DNA from: an uncultured Fibrobacter sp. | GTDB lineage: Bacteria > Fibrobacterota > Fibrobacteria > Fibrobacterales > Fibrobacteraceae | Length of the DNA: 64,000 nt | Direction of reading: 5' to 3' | NCBI GenBank assembly: GCA_946408125.1 | Contig: CAMJQW010000006.1 | Coordinates: forward strand, 21,463 to 85,462 | Shown: positions 47,700-56,305 of the stretch, piece after piece | How the letters are laid out: each line of letters opens with the position of its first letter | Numbering within the stretch: the first letter of the stretch is position 1 | Made by a program: the position numbers and the translations under genes | The notes under the pieces: generated by a model | Database searches by the model: none | Told to the model about the DNA's origin: nothing | What the model saw: only the letters and a program-made list of their open reading frames with translations

Positions 47700-49420
47700 A
47701 CGATGAACCTCGGGTAGATCCAGGAGCATTCGCGTGCGATCATCTTCGGGAACTCGCGGAAGTTGCCGTTGATCTGGTAGAGGTCGAGGCTTCCTTCCAC
47801 CGGCGTGAGCGACATGACGCTGTCGGCGCGGTTACACAGGTACGGGTATTCGTCGTTGTTGCAGGCGGTCACCACCGCGCATCCGGTGAGCGCGATGATG
47901 GTGTCGATCATCTGCATCAGCATCTGGTGCGGTGCGCCCGTGAGACGCATGGACTTCGGGTTATGGAGCACCGCCGAAATCGGGTCGATGATGACGATGC
48001 GGTAGTCGTGGTTCTCGAGCTTCTTGGCGCCCTCGATACGCTTCGCGATAAGCTGTGCCGTCTCGATGGGTGAGAGTGCCGTGCCGCGCAGGTTCAAGAA
48101 ACCGAACTTGGGCGTGCTAGCGTTCAGGCCGCGGATGCCGCCCAGCAGGTGCAGGCGGTTCAGGAATACGGACTTGGTGAGCTCGAAGTTGATGAACAGG
48201 ACATCGTTAGAAGAAGTCGTGTTGCCGAACCAGTCCTCGCCGTAGCAGATGGAAAGGCCGAGGTCCATGAGCGCGAACGACTTGCCGCTCTTCGGGGGTG
48301 CGGTGAACAGGAAGAATTCTCCCGTGCGCAAAACGTTCTCGATGATGCTCGCGTCCTTCTTGGGAGGCTCTTCGCTGTCGCTCGCGAGTTCCACGAGGGG
48401 CTTTCCGTCGAGGGAGTATTCCACCCACTCGCGCCATTCCTGGAAGTCCTTGGCGCCCTGTTCCAAGCCGATTAGGTACTGCTGCTTGCCGCCGCGGAGC
48501 ACGCCCGGCATTCGCGCCATCATGTTCGGGTTACGGTTGATCGGGTCGACCTTGAATCCCTGGTCCTCGAGAGTCTTGAACAAGAAGTCCACGCGCTCGT
48601 AGTACTCGTCGAGGTTGCTTGCGCCGATGCGCACCCAAGCCTGCGCGGAGTTCGCACCCAGCGTGTTCACGATGGCCGCGCACGGCAGGTTCAACGCCTT
48701 GTAGTAGGCGAGCTGCTTGGCGAGCGGCATCTTCGGGCTGTCCACGACAACGTAACGGTAGCGGAAGCTTTCGTCGGCGGAGGACTCGTCGCCGCCCTTG
48801 GTCGCGTTCACGCAGATGAGCGCGCCTTCCGGGCCGTCGAGGCTCTTCATGATTTTCGTGATGGCCGCGTCCTGGCCCACGATGTTCGAAACTTTTTCGG
48901 CGGTGCACTTGGGCGTGTCCGAAATCTTGAACTCGATGGTCTCGTCGGGTTCGAACACCGCCTCGAGCAGCTTCGCGAGGTCCTTGCGCCAGTCGTGGCT
49001 CGGCCACGGGATGGAAAGCGCCTCGGGGTCGATCTTGTGGTTCTGCAACAAGGTGAGTGATTGCGTATCGAGGCCCATGGCGAGCATCTGGTCCATGGAG
49101 AACATGCCCGCGGGCATCGGCGATATGATCGTCGGCTGGATGGGGGCGGGAGCCGGTTCCTCGTGGACTTCCTTCGGTTTTTCTTCCACGCGCTCGGCGG
49201 CACGCTTCTCGGTCGAGAACGCGCGGCGTAGGATCTGTTCCACCTCGTCGGGAGCGAGCCCGTTGTCGCGTGCGACACCGCCCAGCTGGAAGCTTGCGTC
49301 CATGAAGGTCCAGCCTTCCATCTGCGCCGCTTCACCGGCCTTGAACAGCTCGCTCTTCAGTTCGTTCCCGCTGTATTTGCTCTTGAGGAACTGGTTGATC
49401 GTCTTTCTTGCGCTTTCCAT
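47696..49420 (-). CDS. Primase-like / RecA-fold (RepA-type) ATPase
   Basis: 574 residues. An N-terminal helical region (1-80) and a Pro-rich linker precede a domain at about 150-335 whose NTLGANSAQAWVRIGA and NRNPNMMARMPGVLRGGKQ resemble AEP (prim-pol) or RepB-like primases of phages and plasmids; only one acid stands in VVVDSP where two are expected. The C-terminal RecA-like AAA_25 domain has Walker A APPKSGKS and Walker B RIVIIDPIS. A helicase or loader role is inferred. It is embedded in a housekeeping cluster (rlmB upstream, TrmA-like downstream) with host-like base composition. Confidence 0.65.
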   Translation of the reverse strand: MESARKTINQFLKSKYSGNELKSELFKAGEAAQMEGWTFMDASFQLGGVARDNGLAPDEVEQILRRAFSTEKRAAERVEEKPKEVHEEPAPAPIQPTIISPMPAGMFSMDQMLAMGLDTQSLTLLQNHKIDPEALSIPWPSHDWRKDLAKLLEAVFEPDETIEFKISDTPKCTAEKVSNIVGQDAAITKIMKSLDGPEGALICVNATKGGDESSADESFRYRYVVVDSPKMPLAKQLAYYKALNLPCAAIVNTLGANSAQAWVRIGASNLDEYYERVDFLFKTLEDQGFKVDPINRNPNMMARMPGVLRGGKQQYLIGLEQGAKDFQEWREWVEYSLDGKPLVELASDSEEPPKKDASIIENVLRTGEFFLFTAPPKSGKSFALMDLGLSICYGEDWFGNTTSSNDVLFINFELTKSVFLNRLHLLGGIRGLNASTPKFGFLNLRGTALSPIETAQLIAKRIEGAKKLENHDYRIVIIDPISAVLHNPKSMRLTGAPHQMLMQMIDTIIALTGCAVVTACNNDEYPYLCNRADSVMSLTPVEGSLDLYQINGNFREFPKMIARECSWIYPRFIV

Positions 49421-49437
49421 GGTTTGCCCCCTTGCGT

Positions 49438-50346
49438 TTAGGGTTGTTTAATGCGGAGTCTCGCGTATTCGTACAGGCCGAGAGAAAGGGCTACGGAGGC
49501 GTTGTAGGAATGCGCCTCGGGTTTCATCGGTATCCTGAGCACGGCGTCGCACTGCTTCTTGATGAACGGCGGGAGGCCGACATCTTCGCCTCCCACGGCG
49601 ATCACCGCGCAGTCCTTGAATTTGAAGTCGGCGAGGTTCGTCTCGGTGTCGGCGTCGAGGCCGAGAATCTGGTAACCCGCCATCTTGAGTTCGCCCACCG
49701 CGGCCTCGAGGTTGTCGGGTCTGCAGATGCGCATCTTCTCGAGTGCGCCTGCCGAGGTGCGGGCGACGCTCGGAGTAATGCCGCACATTCCCTTCGCCGG
49801 GATCATGAACAGGTCAACGCCGAGGGCGAGGCAGCTACGGATGCATGCGCCCAGGTTGCGCGGGTCCTCGATGTTGGTGGCGACGGCCACCAGCTTTGGC
49901 GTGCCTTCTTCGGCGGCCCTGAAGAGTTCCTCGCGGACGTCCATCCAGTTCAAAAGTTCTTTCTCGTTCATCAGCGCCACCACGCCGTGGTTCGGGCGCG
50001 CGTAGCTGTCGAGTATCTTGGAGTCCACTTGCTGCACGTGTACGTGCGCGCGTTTAGCGAGCTTCTGCAGCTCGTAGAGCTTCGGGTTGCCCGACTGGTG
50101 CATGAAGAGCACGCGGTGGACTTGCAGCGGGTTCTTCTTCAGGAGCTCCTCGACCTCCTTGATGCCGCCCACCGCCACCTGCGGGGAGGAGTCGGCGTCG
50201 CCCATCGCGGTCACCACGTTCGCGGGACGCGGGCGAAAATCTTCACGTGGCCGGAAATCTTCACGCGGCCGGAAATCATCGCGCTGTCGGAAGTTGCCGC
50301 GGTTGAACTCGCGCTTGCGAAATCTGTCGTTGTTCTCGAAACTCAT
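49438..50346 (-). CDS. rlmB: SpoU/TrmH-family RNA 2'-O-methyltransferase (RlmB-like)
   Basis: 302 residues. SPOUT methyltransferase with the three family motifs: NIEDPRNLGACIRSCLALG (about 168-186), VGGEDVGLPP, and IPMKPEAHSYNASVALSLGLYEYA near the C terminus. An N-terminal L30e-like substrate-binding domain begins at about residue 58. RlmB methylates G2251 of 23S rRNA; TrmH-type tRNA methylation is the alternative. Residues 20-42 hold tandem DFRPRE repeats, a basic low-complexity extension encoded by near-identical 18-nt units at 50225-50280. Confidence 0.85.
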   Translation of the reverse strand: MSFENNDRFRKREFNRGNFRQRDDFRPREDFRPREDFRPRPANVVTAMGDADSSPQVAVGGIKEVEELLKKNPLQVHRVLFMHQSGNPKLYELQKLAKRAHVHVQQVDSKILDSYARPNHGVVALMNEKELLNWMDVREELFRAAEEGTPKLVAVATNIEDPRNLGACIRSCLALGVDLFMIPAKGMCGITPSVARTSAGALEKMRICRPDNLEAAVGELKMAGYQILGLDADTETNLADFKFKDCAVIAVGGEDVGLPPFIKKQCDAVLRIPMKPEAHSYNASVALSLGLYEYARLRIKQP

Positions 50347-50364
50347 CCATTACTCCAAAAAATT

Positions 50365-50955
50365 CTAGTAGCGTTGCTTGCAGGCGATGACGGTATCCAT
50401 CCGGACGTCCGTCTCCTTCTGCTCGAGGGGTTCCTCGGAAATCTGCGCGGGCGTCGCGATGCCCGCCTTGTAAGCCTTTGGGTACTTCGCGAGGAACCGG
50501 TCGTAGTATCCCTTGCCGTGGCCCTTGCGGCAGCCGTCCCAGTTGAACTTCGTGCCCGGCACGAGGAACACGGGGATGTCGCCCTCGAACTTCTCGAGGC
50601 CCTCGCGCGGTTCCATGATGCCGAAGTGTCCCTTGACCAAATCCTTCCGCAGGCTTTGCACCTTGTAAAAGTTCATGATGCCGTCGCCTTCGCAGCGGGG
50701 CAAGAGCAGCCGCCCCTCGAGCGCGAGCTCTTCGACGATGGGCATGATGTTCGCTTCGCCCTTGAGCGGGTAGAACGCGGCGATGTTTCGCGAGTTCCTG
50801 TAACCCGGGATGTCGTGAATCTGCTGCCACGGGTCCTGGATGATGTTCTCGCCACGCTTCTCGCGGCGCTTCTTGATGACAAGCTCGATGACCTGGCTGC
50901 TCCCGAAGACGAGCATCACCAGCACGATGATGAGGACGGAGGCTCCGATACCCAT
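50365..50955 (-). CDS. 5-formyltetrahydrofolate cyclo-ligase-like protein with N-terminal membrane anchor
   Basis: 196 residues. The cyclo-ligase converts 5-formyl-THF to 5,10-methenyl-THF with ATP. Family motifs: IAAFYPLKGEANI, LLLPRCEGDGIMNF and GCRKGHGKGYYDRFLAKYP (the GxRxGxGxGYYDR loop). Unusually, the N terminus is a hydrophobic span (GASVLIIVLVMLVFGSSQVIEL, residues 4-25) followed by a basic stretch (KKRREKR) in place of the family's first helix. Lies between rnd and rlmB. Confidence 0.75.
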   Translation of the reverse strand: MGIGASVLIIVLVMLVFGSSQVIELVIKKRREKRGENIIQDPWQQIHDIPGYRNSRNIAAFYPLKGEANIMPIVEELALEGRLLLPRCEGDGIMNFYKVQSLRKDLVKGHFGIMEPREGLEKFEGDIPVFLVPGTKFNWDGCRKGHGKGYYDRFLAKYPKAYKAGIATPAQISEEPLEQKETDVRMDTVIACKQRY

Positions 50956-50956
50956 G

Positions 50957-52114
50957 CTAGGCCTCCCCGATGCGTTTCGCGGTGGGCAGCTGCTCGCGGA
51001 GTATCTCGTTCCAGATTTCCCTCTGCCAGCGCATCAGGTGCGCCTCCTCGTAGCGGGTTTCCCAAGGCAGGCTGCCGGGGGCCGCGAGCCACACGAGCTG
51101 CGTCTTGTTCGCTATCATCGACGGGTCGAGATTGAGCTGTTCCGCCTTTTCGTCGCGCCACGTCTTGAGCGCGAGCAGCAGGTCGGAATGCGGCACCACC
51201 TGCGGGGGCGGGGCCTTGGGCAGGCGTTCGGGCCACTCGGATTCGGGAGTGGCGACCGCGTCCTTGAGCATCTGGACGAACGAGTCGAAACGGTCGCCCC
51301 TGAAGTTGCGGGGGAGCTTGGGCAGGGAATCGGGATTCACCTCGGGGAACGTCCGCTGCTGCGCGCGCACGATGGCGAGCATGAGTTCGGCGGGCATCAC
51401 CTTGTACGGCGGGCGGTCGAGCGCCTCGGCTTCTTTTTCGCGCCATTCCCAGACGTGCTTGAGCAGGTTCAGCCCGCACGGGTCGAACAGGCTTGCGCCC
51501 GGGATGCGCCAGGGATCCTTTTTAATTTGGCTAGGCTGGCAGGAATGCTCAATCAGCGCCTCGCACTGTTCCATGAGCCACGGGAGACGACCCGCCTTCT
51601 GGAGCTTCTCGACCAGGATGGCGCAGAGTTCGTGCAGGTAGAACGTGTCGTGGATGGCGTACTCGCACATGTCGAGCGAGAGCGGGCGTATGGACCAGTC
51701 GGCGCGCTGGTTTTCCTTCTTGAGTTCCTCGCCGAAGTATTCCTGCACCAGGTCGGCGAGGCCCAGGTGCTGTTCGCCGAGCATCTTGGCGGCGAGCATC
51801 GTGTCGAAAATCTTCTTGGGCGAAAAGCCGAAGGTCTGCCACAGCAGTCGCAGGTCGTAGTCGGCGCCGTGGAAAATCAGGGTCTGCATGGCCCTCGCCT
51901 TGAACAGCGGGGAAATGTCGAGACCGCAGAGCGGGTCCACGATGTAGTGGTGGTCCCCGATGGTGATCTGTATCAGGCACAGCTTCGCCACGTAATGGTG
52001 CATGGAATCGGCCTCCGTGTCCACGGCGGCCATCTCGTACAGGTCGAGGTCCTGGAGGAGCCCCGCCAGGGATTCCTCGTTGTCGACCAGAATGTACTTC
52101 TCGTCTTGCAGCAT
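50957..52114 (-). CDS. rnd: Ribonuclease D-like 3'-5' exonuclease
   Basis: 385 residues from the ATG at 52114. DEDD exonuclease that trims the 3' ends of tRNA and other RNA. Exo I is AVDTEADSMHHY (Asp and Glu), Exo II is LIFHGADYDLRLL, Exo III is YAIHDTFYLHEL (Tyr and Asp). Two HRDC-like helical regions follow (WREKEAEALDRPPYKVMPAELM and WRDEKAEQLNLDPSMIANKTQL). A TACATTTC box lies 7 nt from this ATG with no Shine-Dalgarno; an open extension to 52165 covers the promoter and is not used. Confidence 0.9.
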   Translation of the reverse strand: MLQDEKYILVDNEESLAGLLQDLDLYEMAAVDTEADSMHHYVAKLCLIQITIGDHHYIVDPLCGLDISPLFKARAMQTLIFHGADYDLRLLWQTFGFSPKKIFDTMLAAKMLGEQHLGLADLVQEYFGEELKKENQRADWSIRPLSLDMCEYAIHDTFYLHELCAILVEKLQKAGRLPWLMEQCEALIEHSCQPSQIKKDPWRIPGASLFDPCGLNLLKHVWEWREKEAEALDRPPYKVMPAELMLAIVRAQQRTFPEVNPDSLPKLPRNFRGDRFDSFVQMLKDAVATPESEWPERLPKAPPPQVVPHSDLLLALKTWRDEKAEQLNLDPSMIANKTQLVWLAAPGSLPWETRYEEAHLMRWQREIWNEILREQLPTAKRIGEA

Positions 52115-52121
52115 TATACGG

Positions 52122-52129
52122 GAAATGTA
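52122..52129 (-). promoter_or_regulatory. Putative -10-like box TACATTTC (minus strand) before rnd
   Basis: Fits TAnnTTT(G/C), 7 nt from the rnd ATG at 52114. It would be the promoter of a long minus-strand unit running to about 39.8 kb. Confidence 0.4.
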
Positions 52130-52177
52130 ACTAAAAAGAAAAACGAGAGGTGCGGAATTTTGCAAAAAAAGGGAGTT

Positions 52178-53017
52178 TTAGTCCTTCACGCAACGGACGT
52201 AGCCGTAGCAGTCGGCGTCGACCCTGATCAGGCCCGAGTAGTTGAGCCGAAACATCATGACATTGTAGAGCATCCTGGGGTTAGTGATGTAGAGCAGTTC
52301 GGATCCGCTGACGATGAGCCGCGTGCCCATGCCCTTGTCCTGGAATCCCGCAGACCTGCACAAGGAGCCTCCCGGGAGCAGGGAGAAGCCCAATTCGTCT
52401 GTCCCGTTCAAGCTTTCGCCGTCGTAGTTGTCCCAGCCCTCGGTTGACTTCAGGACGGTCTCCGCGCGTTCCCCTCCCGCCGCCGCGGCGCTGAACAGCT
52501 CCTTTATTTCCGTGGTGTCGGGAATGTGCCAGCCCTTCGGGCACTGTCCCCATTCGCCGACACTGTAGAGCCTGCCGTATATGTCGCAGTTCGATTCCTT
52601 GAAGTTGTAGCAGGGGGTGACTTCGGCCGTCTCGTACTCGTACGCCCTGAACCTCATGTTTTCGGCCGTCCATACCTTGTCGCCGATTACGACCGTGCGG
52701 TACGTCTGACCGTCGCGCAGGTCCGTGAGGATGCCGGAAACCGGGTCGTATTCGCTGCCCTTTTCGAGGCGCTTGTCGTCGCGACGCTCGTAGACCCATT
52801 TTCCAAGGAAGCACGTGAACGAGATGCCGTCTAGCGCGACGGGGTAGACATCGCCATGCATCGATTCTTCGCATTTGGGGAGGTCCGCGACTGTTTGCGC
52901 GATGGGCCTGCTGCCGGCTTCGGCAACCGATTCTTCGTCGTCCCCGCAGGCCGAAAGCGTCAGGAATGCGGCGAGAATGCCGACGAACGGCAGCATGGAA
53001 CGGGACAATGACATCAT
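52178..53017 (-). CDS. FISUMP-domain lipoprotein (Fibrobacter major paralogous domain)
   Basis: 279 residues. Lipoprotein signal MMSLSRSMLPFVGILAAFLTLSAC followed by an acidic start. Residues about 98-278 carry the F. succinogenes major paralogous domain: LTDLRDGQTYRTVVIGDKVWTAENMRF, CYNF...CDIYGRLYSVGEW, CPKGWHIPDTTEI, SLLPGG, and the terminal YGYVRCVKD, with conserved Cys and Trp. The domain is abundant in Fibrobacter and found in other bacteria; its role is unknown, probably surface-exposed. GGAGG precedes the paired ATG codons. This is the main taxonomic marker in the window. Confidence 0.92.
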   Translation of the reverse strand: MMSLSRSMLPFVGILAAFLTLSACGDDEESVAEAGSRPIAQTVADLPKCEESMHGDVYPVALDGISFTCFLGKWVYERRDDKRLEKGSEYDPVSGILTDLRDGQTYRTVVIGDKVWTAENMRFRAYEYETAEVTPCYNFKESNCDIYGRLYSVGEWGQCPKGWHIPDTTEIKELFSAAAAGGERAETVLKSTEGWDNYDGESLNGTDELGFSLLPGGSLCRSAGFQDKGMGTRLIVSGSELLYITNPRMLYNVMMFRLNYSGLIRVDADCYGYVRCVKD

Positions 53018-53280
53018 AAGCGCGGACCTCCTGTTTTTTGGGATAAAATATAGCGAAAAAACAGTTACTAAAATTGGCCAACGGCCCGTTGGCCTTTTTT
53101 ATTCGATCAAATTTCCCAATGGCCGTTCTTGCGCGCGCCGACTCTACGGATGAGGCCGAGTTCCTGAAGTTTTTTCAAGTTCTCGCGTATGGTTTCTCGA
53201 GTTTTTTGCATCTTACCGGCCAATTCATCATAAGTGTAAGAATTATTCTCTTGCAACAAATTCAGCAATGCTTTTTGGGT

Positions 53281-53328
53281 GCTATTTATAGGCAGATTTA
53301 TAGGCAGATTTATAGGCGGATTTATAGG
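53281..53328. repeat. Tandem 12-nt repeat, four copies
   Basis: Four consecutive units of the form TTTATAGGCAGA / TTTATAGGCGGA, the first pair with CAG and the second with CGG. On the minus strand they encode (P/L)PIN four times. Copy number may vary. Confidence 0.85.
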
Positions 53329-53476
53329 CGGATTCGCCCCACCTATATTCCATTTACTAGCAAGTTCCTTATACTGGTCGCTTGCACGGCATTCAACCGT
53401 AAGCCCGCCAAATTCGGCCTTTGGCAAGGGAGACAAGAAAATTTTACAATATGTCATTATCTGACACAACGTATGG

Positions 53477-53485
53477 TATATATTC
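53477..53485 (+). promoter_or_regulatory. Putative -10-like box TATATATTC
   Basis: Lies 27 nt before the ATG at 53513, with GGAGG between. Confidence 0.4.
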
Positions 53486-53512
53486 ATAGAGATCAACAAC
53501 CGGAGGTTCCCT

Positions 53513-53896
53513 ATGAAAAAAGTGGCCATCCTTCTATGCCTTGTACTCTGCATGGCGGCATCCGCCGGGGCGGCACCGTCGGCCCCCGACAACGTCCGTT
53601 ACAGGCTGTTCCCCACGCAGAACATGTGGACGTTCCTGAAGCTTGATACAATGACCGGGAAAATCTGGCAGGTCCAGTATTCCGTCAAGGGCCCAAACTA
53701 CCGGTTCGAAACCGTGCTGAGTTCAGTAGATCTTGCCAGGAGGCTGAACCAGGAGAGGGTAGTCGGGCGGTTCATGCTGTACGCGACACAGAACACGTAC
53801 AACTTCGTGCTGCTGGACCAGATAGACGGCTATACCTACCAGGTGCAGTGGAACGGGGATGCCGACCAGCGGTTCGTGATACCGATATCCGATTAG
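53513..53896 (+). CDS. Small exported protein with an internal duplication
   Basis: 127 residues, signal peptide MKKVAILLCLVLCMAASAGAA. The mature part is two copies of one unit of about 45 residues: RYRLFPTQNMWTFLKLDTMTGKIWQVQY and RFMLYATQNTYNFVLLDQIDGYTYQVQW share the pattern TQNxxxFxxLDxxxGxxxQVQ(Y/W). This suggests a small beta-rich extracytoplasmic protein. Family not recognised. GGAGG 8 nt before the ATG. Followed by a GC-rich intergenic element that marks the border of the AT-rich island. Confidence 0.7.
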   Translation: MKKVAILLCLVLCMAASAGAAPSAPDNVRYRLFPTQNMWTFLKLDTMTGKIWQVQYSVKGPNYRFETVLSSVDLARRLNQERVVGRFMLYATQNTYNFVLLDQIDGYTYQVQWNGDADQRFVIPISD

Positions 53897-53939
53897 ATGC
53901 GCCTGTCCGGGCGTTCCCCGGCTCGCCCGCACACTTGTC

Positions 53940-53983
53940 ATCCCCGCCCATTCGGCGTGCTCAGGGCAGGCTCCGGCGGGGAT
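53940..53983. repeat. GC-rich inverted repeat, dispersed-element-like
   Basis: ATCCCCGCC (53940-53948) and GGCGGGGAT (53975-53983) form a 9-bp stem around 26 nt. The whole stretch 53897-54169 is GC-rich and non-coding, unlike the AT-rich genes that follow, and looks like a REP-type intergenic repeat or degraded mobile-element end. No gene is seen there. Confidence 0.5.
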
Positions 53984-54169
53984 CTTCACGGTGCGACCTC
54001 GCCGGGTCGGGCTGTATCGCAAGGCGCCCCGTGCGCGCCTACGGCACCCCCGCGCCGCTCTTGCAACGGAGCCGCGCAAGCGCGTCTCCGCCCTTGCGGG
54101 TCACTATCCCTAACGTGGCCGCTGGAAAAGATTATATATTTCGAAAAGAACAAATCTAAGCATATCTGA

Positions 54170-56233
54170 ATGGGAAAAGTAATGATCAACAGATTCTTTT
54201 ATAAATCCAGTCTAGACGACTTCATAAAGTCATCTCCGACAGATATTCTTGGGGTTATTGCAAAAAATGACGAAGGCGACAGCGTTACAGAACAAAAGCA
54301 CGCATGGCTAGCAGAAATATCTATCCTTCAAAAATGCTTGAAACCATGGGAACAGGATTTTGCCGAAATCATTTTTGAATATACCATTCCTCGACTTGGC
54401 AAAAGAATTGATGCGGTCCTTTTGCTTCAAGAACGAGTATTTGTAATTGAATTCAAGGTCGGGGAAACCGAATTTCTGCAGCATGATGTTGACCAGGTTC
54501 TAGACTACGCCCTTGACTTAAAGAATTTCCATCAAGGTAGTGTAGACCGTTTTATTGTACCGATCCTGGTCGCTACAAACAGCTCTGAGCAGTCGAGAAC
54601 ATGCCAATTATCTCATTACGATGATGGCATTTACGAACCCTTAATGACAAACCATGCGAACTTGGGTGAAACTATACGCCTGGTTTTGTCGGAACCCATT
54701 CTGCCTAAGGAATACGCTGTCGCTCTGGATGACTGGGCCCGCAGCCGATACGCTCCGACTCCGACAATCATCGAAGCTGCGCGTACGCTCTACATGAATC
54801 ATAGTGTAGAGGATATTACCCGCCATGAATCAGAGGGCGAACAGCTGGAACGTACAACCCAGTACATCCAACAAGTAATACGCAATACCAAGGAAAAACA
54901 CGAAAAGAGTATATGCTTCGTGACGGGCGTTCCAGGAGCTGGTAAAACGCTGGTGGGTCTCAATGTTGCCATCCAGCAATCCAACGAAGATCTGGCTGTA
55001 TACTTGTCTGGCAACGGTCCTCTGATTGATGTTCTGACGGAAGCGTTGACCCGGGATAAACAAGCGCAGGAAAAAGCCTGCGGAAACAAGATAACAAAGA
55101 AAGAAGCCGAACGCGAAGTAAAGCGTTTTATCCACATAATTCACCGGTATCGAGACAACATGCTGGGTAAGGTGAAGATTGTCGACAATCAGTTGATCAC
55201 GGACACTACGACTGAACTTGAAGACGAAAGGGCTGGTTATGGCGAAGTGGAAAACATCGCCATCTTTGACGAGGCCCAACGTTCTTGGGACAAGGACCAT
55301 ATTGCCGCATGGCTCAGCAAGAAAAAGGGACTTGTCGGTTTTCCGATGTCTGAAGGGGAATTCCTCATATGGTCTCTTGACCAGCGCAAGGACTGGGCTG
55401 TGATCGTTTGCCTTGTTGGTGGCGGTCAAGAAATCAATACAGGGGAGGCGGGCATCGGCGAATGGATTCGCGCTCTTAACGAAACTTTCCCCGATTGGAA
55501 TGTATACATATCTAGTCAGCTTACTGCAAAGGAGTATGCGGAAGGCAAGGTGAAGGAACTGTTGGAAGCCAACAAGCATGTTGTATATTCAGAAGATTTG
55601 CACCTCGCTGTATCAATGCGCAGTTTCCGTGCCGAGCGCCTATCGAGTATGGTGCATTACCTATTGGATTGCGATGCCGAGAAAACGCGTGAAATCTACA
55701 AAAGTTTTTCCGACCGTTACCCGATTGCATTAACAAGGAGCGTCGAGACAGCTAAGAAATGGTTGCGTCAGAAAGCTCGCGGCAATGAAAGATACGGACT
55801 GGTTGTGTCATCAAAGGCTTATCGACTGAAACCATTGGCAATCGATGTACGATGCAAGCCTGATACAGTGCATTGGTTCCTGGACGATATCAATGACGTA
55901 CGTTCTTCCCTGTTCCTGGAAGACGCCGCAACGGAATTCGACATTCAGGGGCTAGAATTGGACTGGACCGGTCTTATATGGGATGGAGACCTTCGCTACA
56001 ACAAAGGAAGCTGGGATAATTTCGAGTTCAATGGTGGAACTAAGTGGAATCGCGTTAACAAGGCGGAACGCAAGATGTACCAGCTCAACGCTTACCGGGT
56101 TTTAATGACTCGCGCCCGCCAAGGTATGGTGATTTGTGTCCCTGAAGGTGCCCCGAAGGATCCGACAAGGCTCCCAGAGATTTACGACGAGACTTATAAT
56201 TATTTGAAATCCTTGGGGTTGATAGAACTCTAA
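54170..56233 (+). CDS. PD-(D/E)XK nuclease-like / DUF2075 helicase protein
   Basis: 687 residues. Residues about 40-130 carry a restriction-endonuclease-like core: Asp81 (KRIDAVLLL) and Glu94-x-Lys96 (VFVIEFKVGE). From about 245 follows a DUF2075 SF1-type helicase: Walker A GVPGAGKT (253-260), Walker B IAIFDEAQRSW (about 361-371), VGGGQEINTGEAG (motif III-like) and NAYRVLMTRARQGMVICVPEG (motif VI). Proteins of this build occur in defence islands and mobile elements. A second ATG at 54182, after GGGAAAAG, may be the true start. It is the first gene of the AT-rich island and stands 215 nt before the SMC/TOPRIM operon. Confidence 0.75.
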   Translation: MGKVMINRFFYKSSLDDFIKSSPTDILGVIAKNDEGDSVTEQKHAWLAEISILQKCLKPWEQDFAEIIFEYTIPRLGKRIDAVLLLQERVFVIEFKVGETEFLQHDVDQVLDYALDLKNFHQGSVDRFIVPILVATNSSEQSRTCQLSHYDDGIYEPLMTNHANLGETIRLVLSEPILPKEYAVALDDWARSRYAPTPTIIEAARTLYMNHSVEDITRHESEGEQLERTTQYIQQVIRNTKEKHEKSICFVTGVPGAGKTLVGLNVAIQQSNEDLAVYLSGNGPLIDVLTEALTRDKQAQEKACGNKITKKEAEREVKRFIHIIHRYRDNMLGKVKIVDNQLITDTTTELEDERAGYGEVENIAIFDEAQRSWDKDHIAAWLSKKKGLVGFPMSEGEFLIWSLDQRKDWAVIVCLVGGGQEINTGEAGIGEWIRALNETFPDWNVYISSQLTAKEYAEGKVKELLEANKHVVYSEDLHLAVSMRSFRAERLSSMVHYLLDCDAEKTREIYKSFSDRYPIALTRSVETAKKWLRQKARGNERYGLVVSSKAYRLKPLAIDVRCKPDTVHWFLDDINDVRSSLFLEDAATEFDIQGLELDWTGLIWDGDLRYNKGSWDNFEFNGGTKWNRVNKAERKMYQLNAYRVLMTRARQGMVICVPEGAPKDPTRLPEIYDETYNYLKSLGLIEL

Positions 56234-56305
56234 ATCGCCAAGAAGGAGTTCGGTCAACGAATTTAACTTTCAAAGAAGGCGATTGGGCCGATTATAAAAA
56301 AAAGG

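Larger units (their letters stand above)
53107..53487 (-). pseudogene. C-terminal winged-helix remnant of an AlbA_2/RecG-like ATP-binding protein
   Basis: 126 residues if started at the ATG at 53487. The C-terminal 60 residues form a winged helix (QKALLNLLQENNSYTYDELAGKMQKTRETIRENLKKLQELGLIRRVG, ending NGHWEI) as in AlbA_2/Schlafen-like regulators, where it follows a PxPEF-type segment; here SPLPKAEF is seen but the ATP-binding N-terminal domain is absent. Between them lies a tandem PPIN/LPIN tract. The promoter-like box of the divergent gene at 53513 lies inside the first codons, so this is probably a truncated relic, though a short regulator is possible. Confidence 0.5.

Noticed and set aside
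53281..53328. CRISPR-like array
   Set aside because: The units are directly adjacent 12-mers with no spacers and encode a PIN tract.
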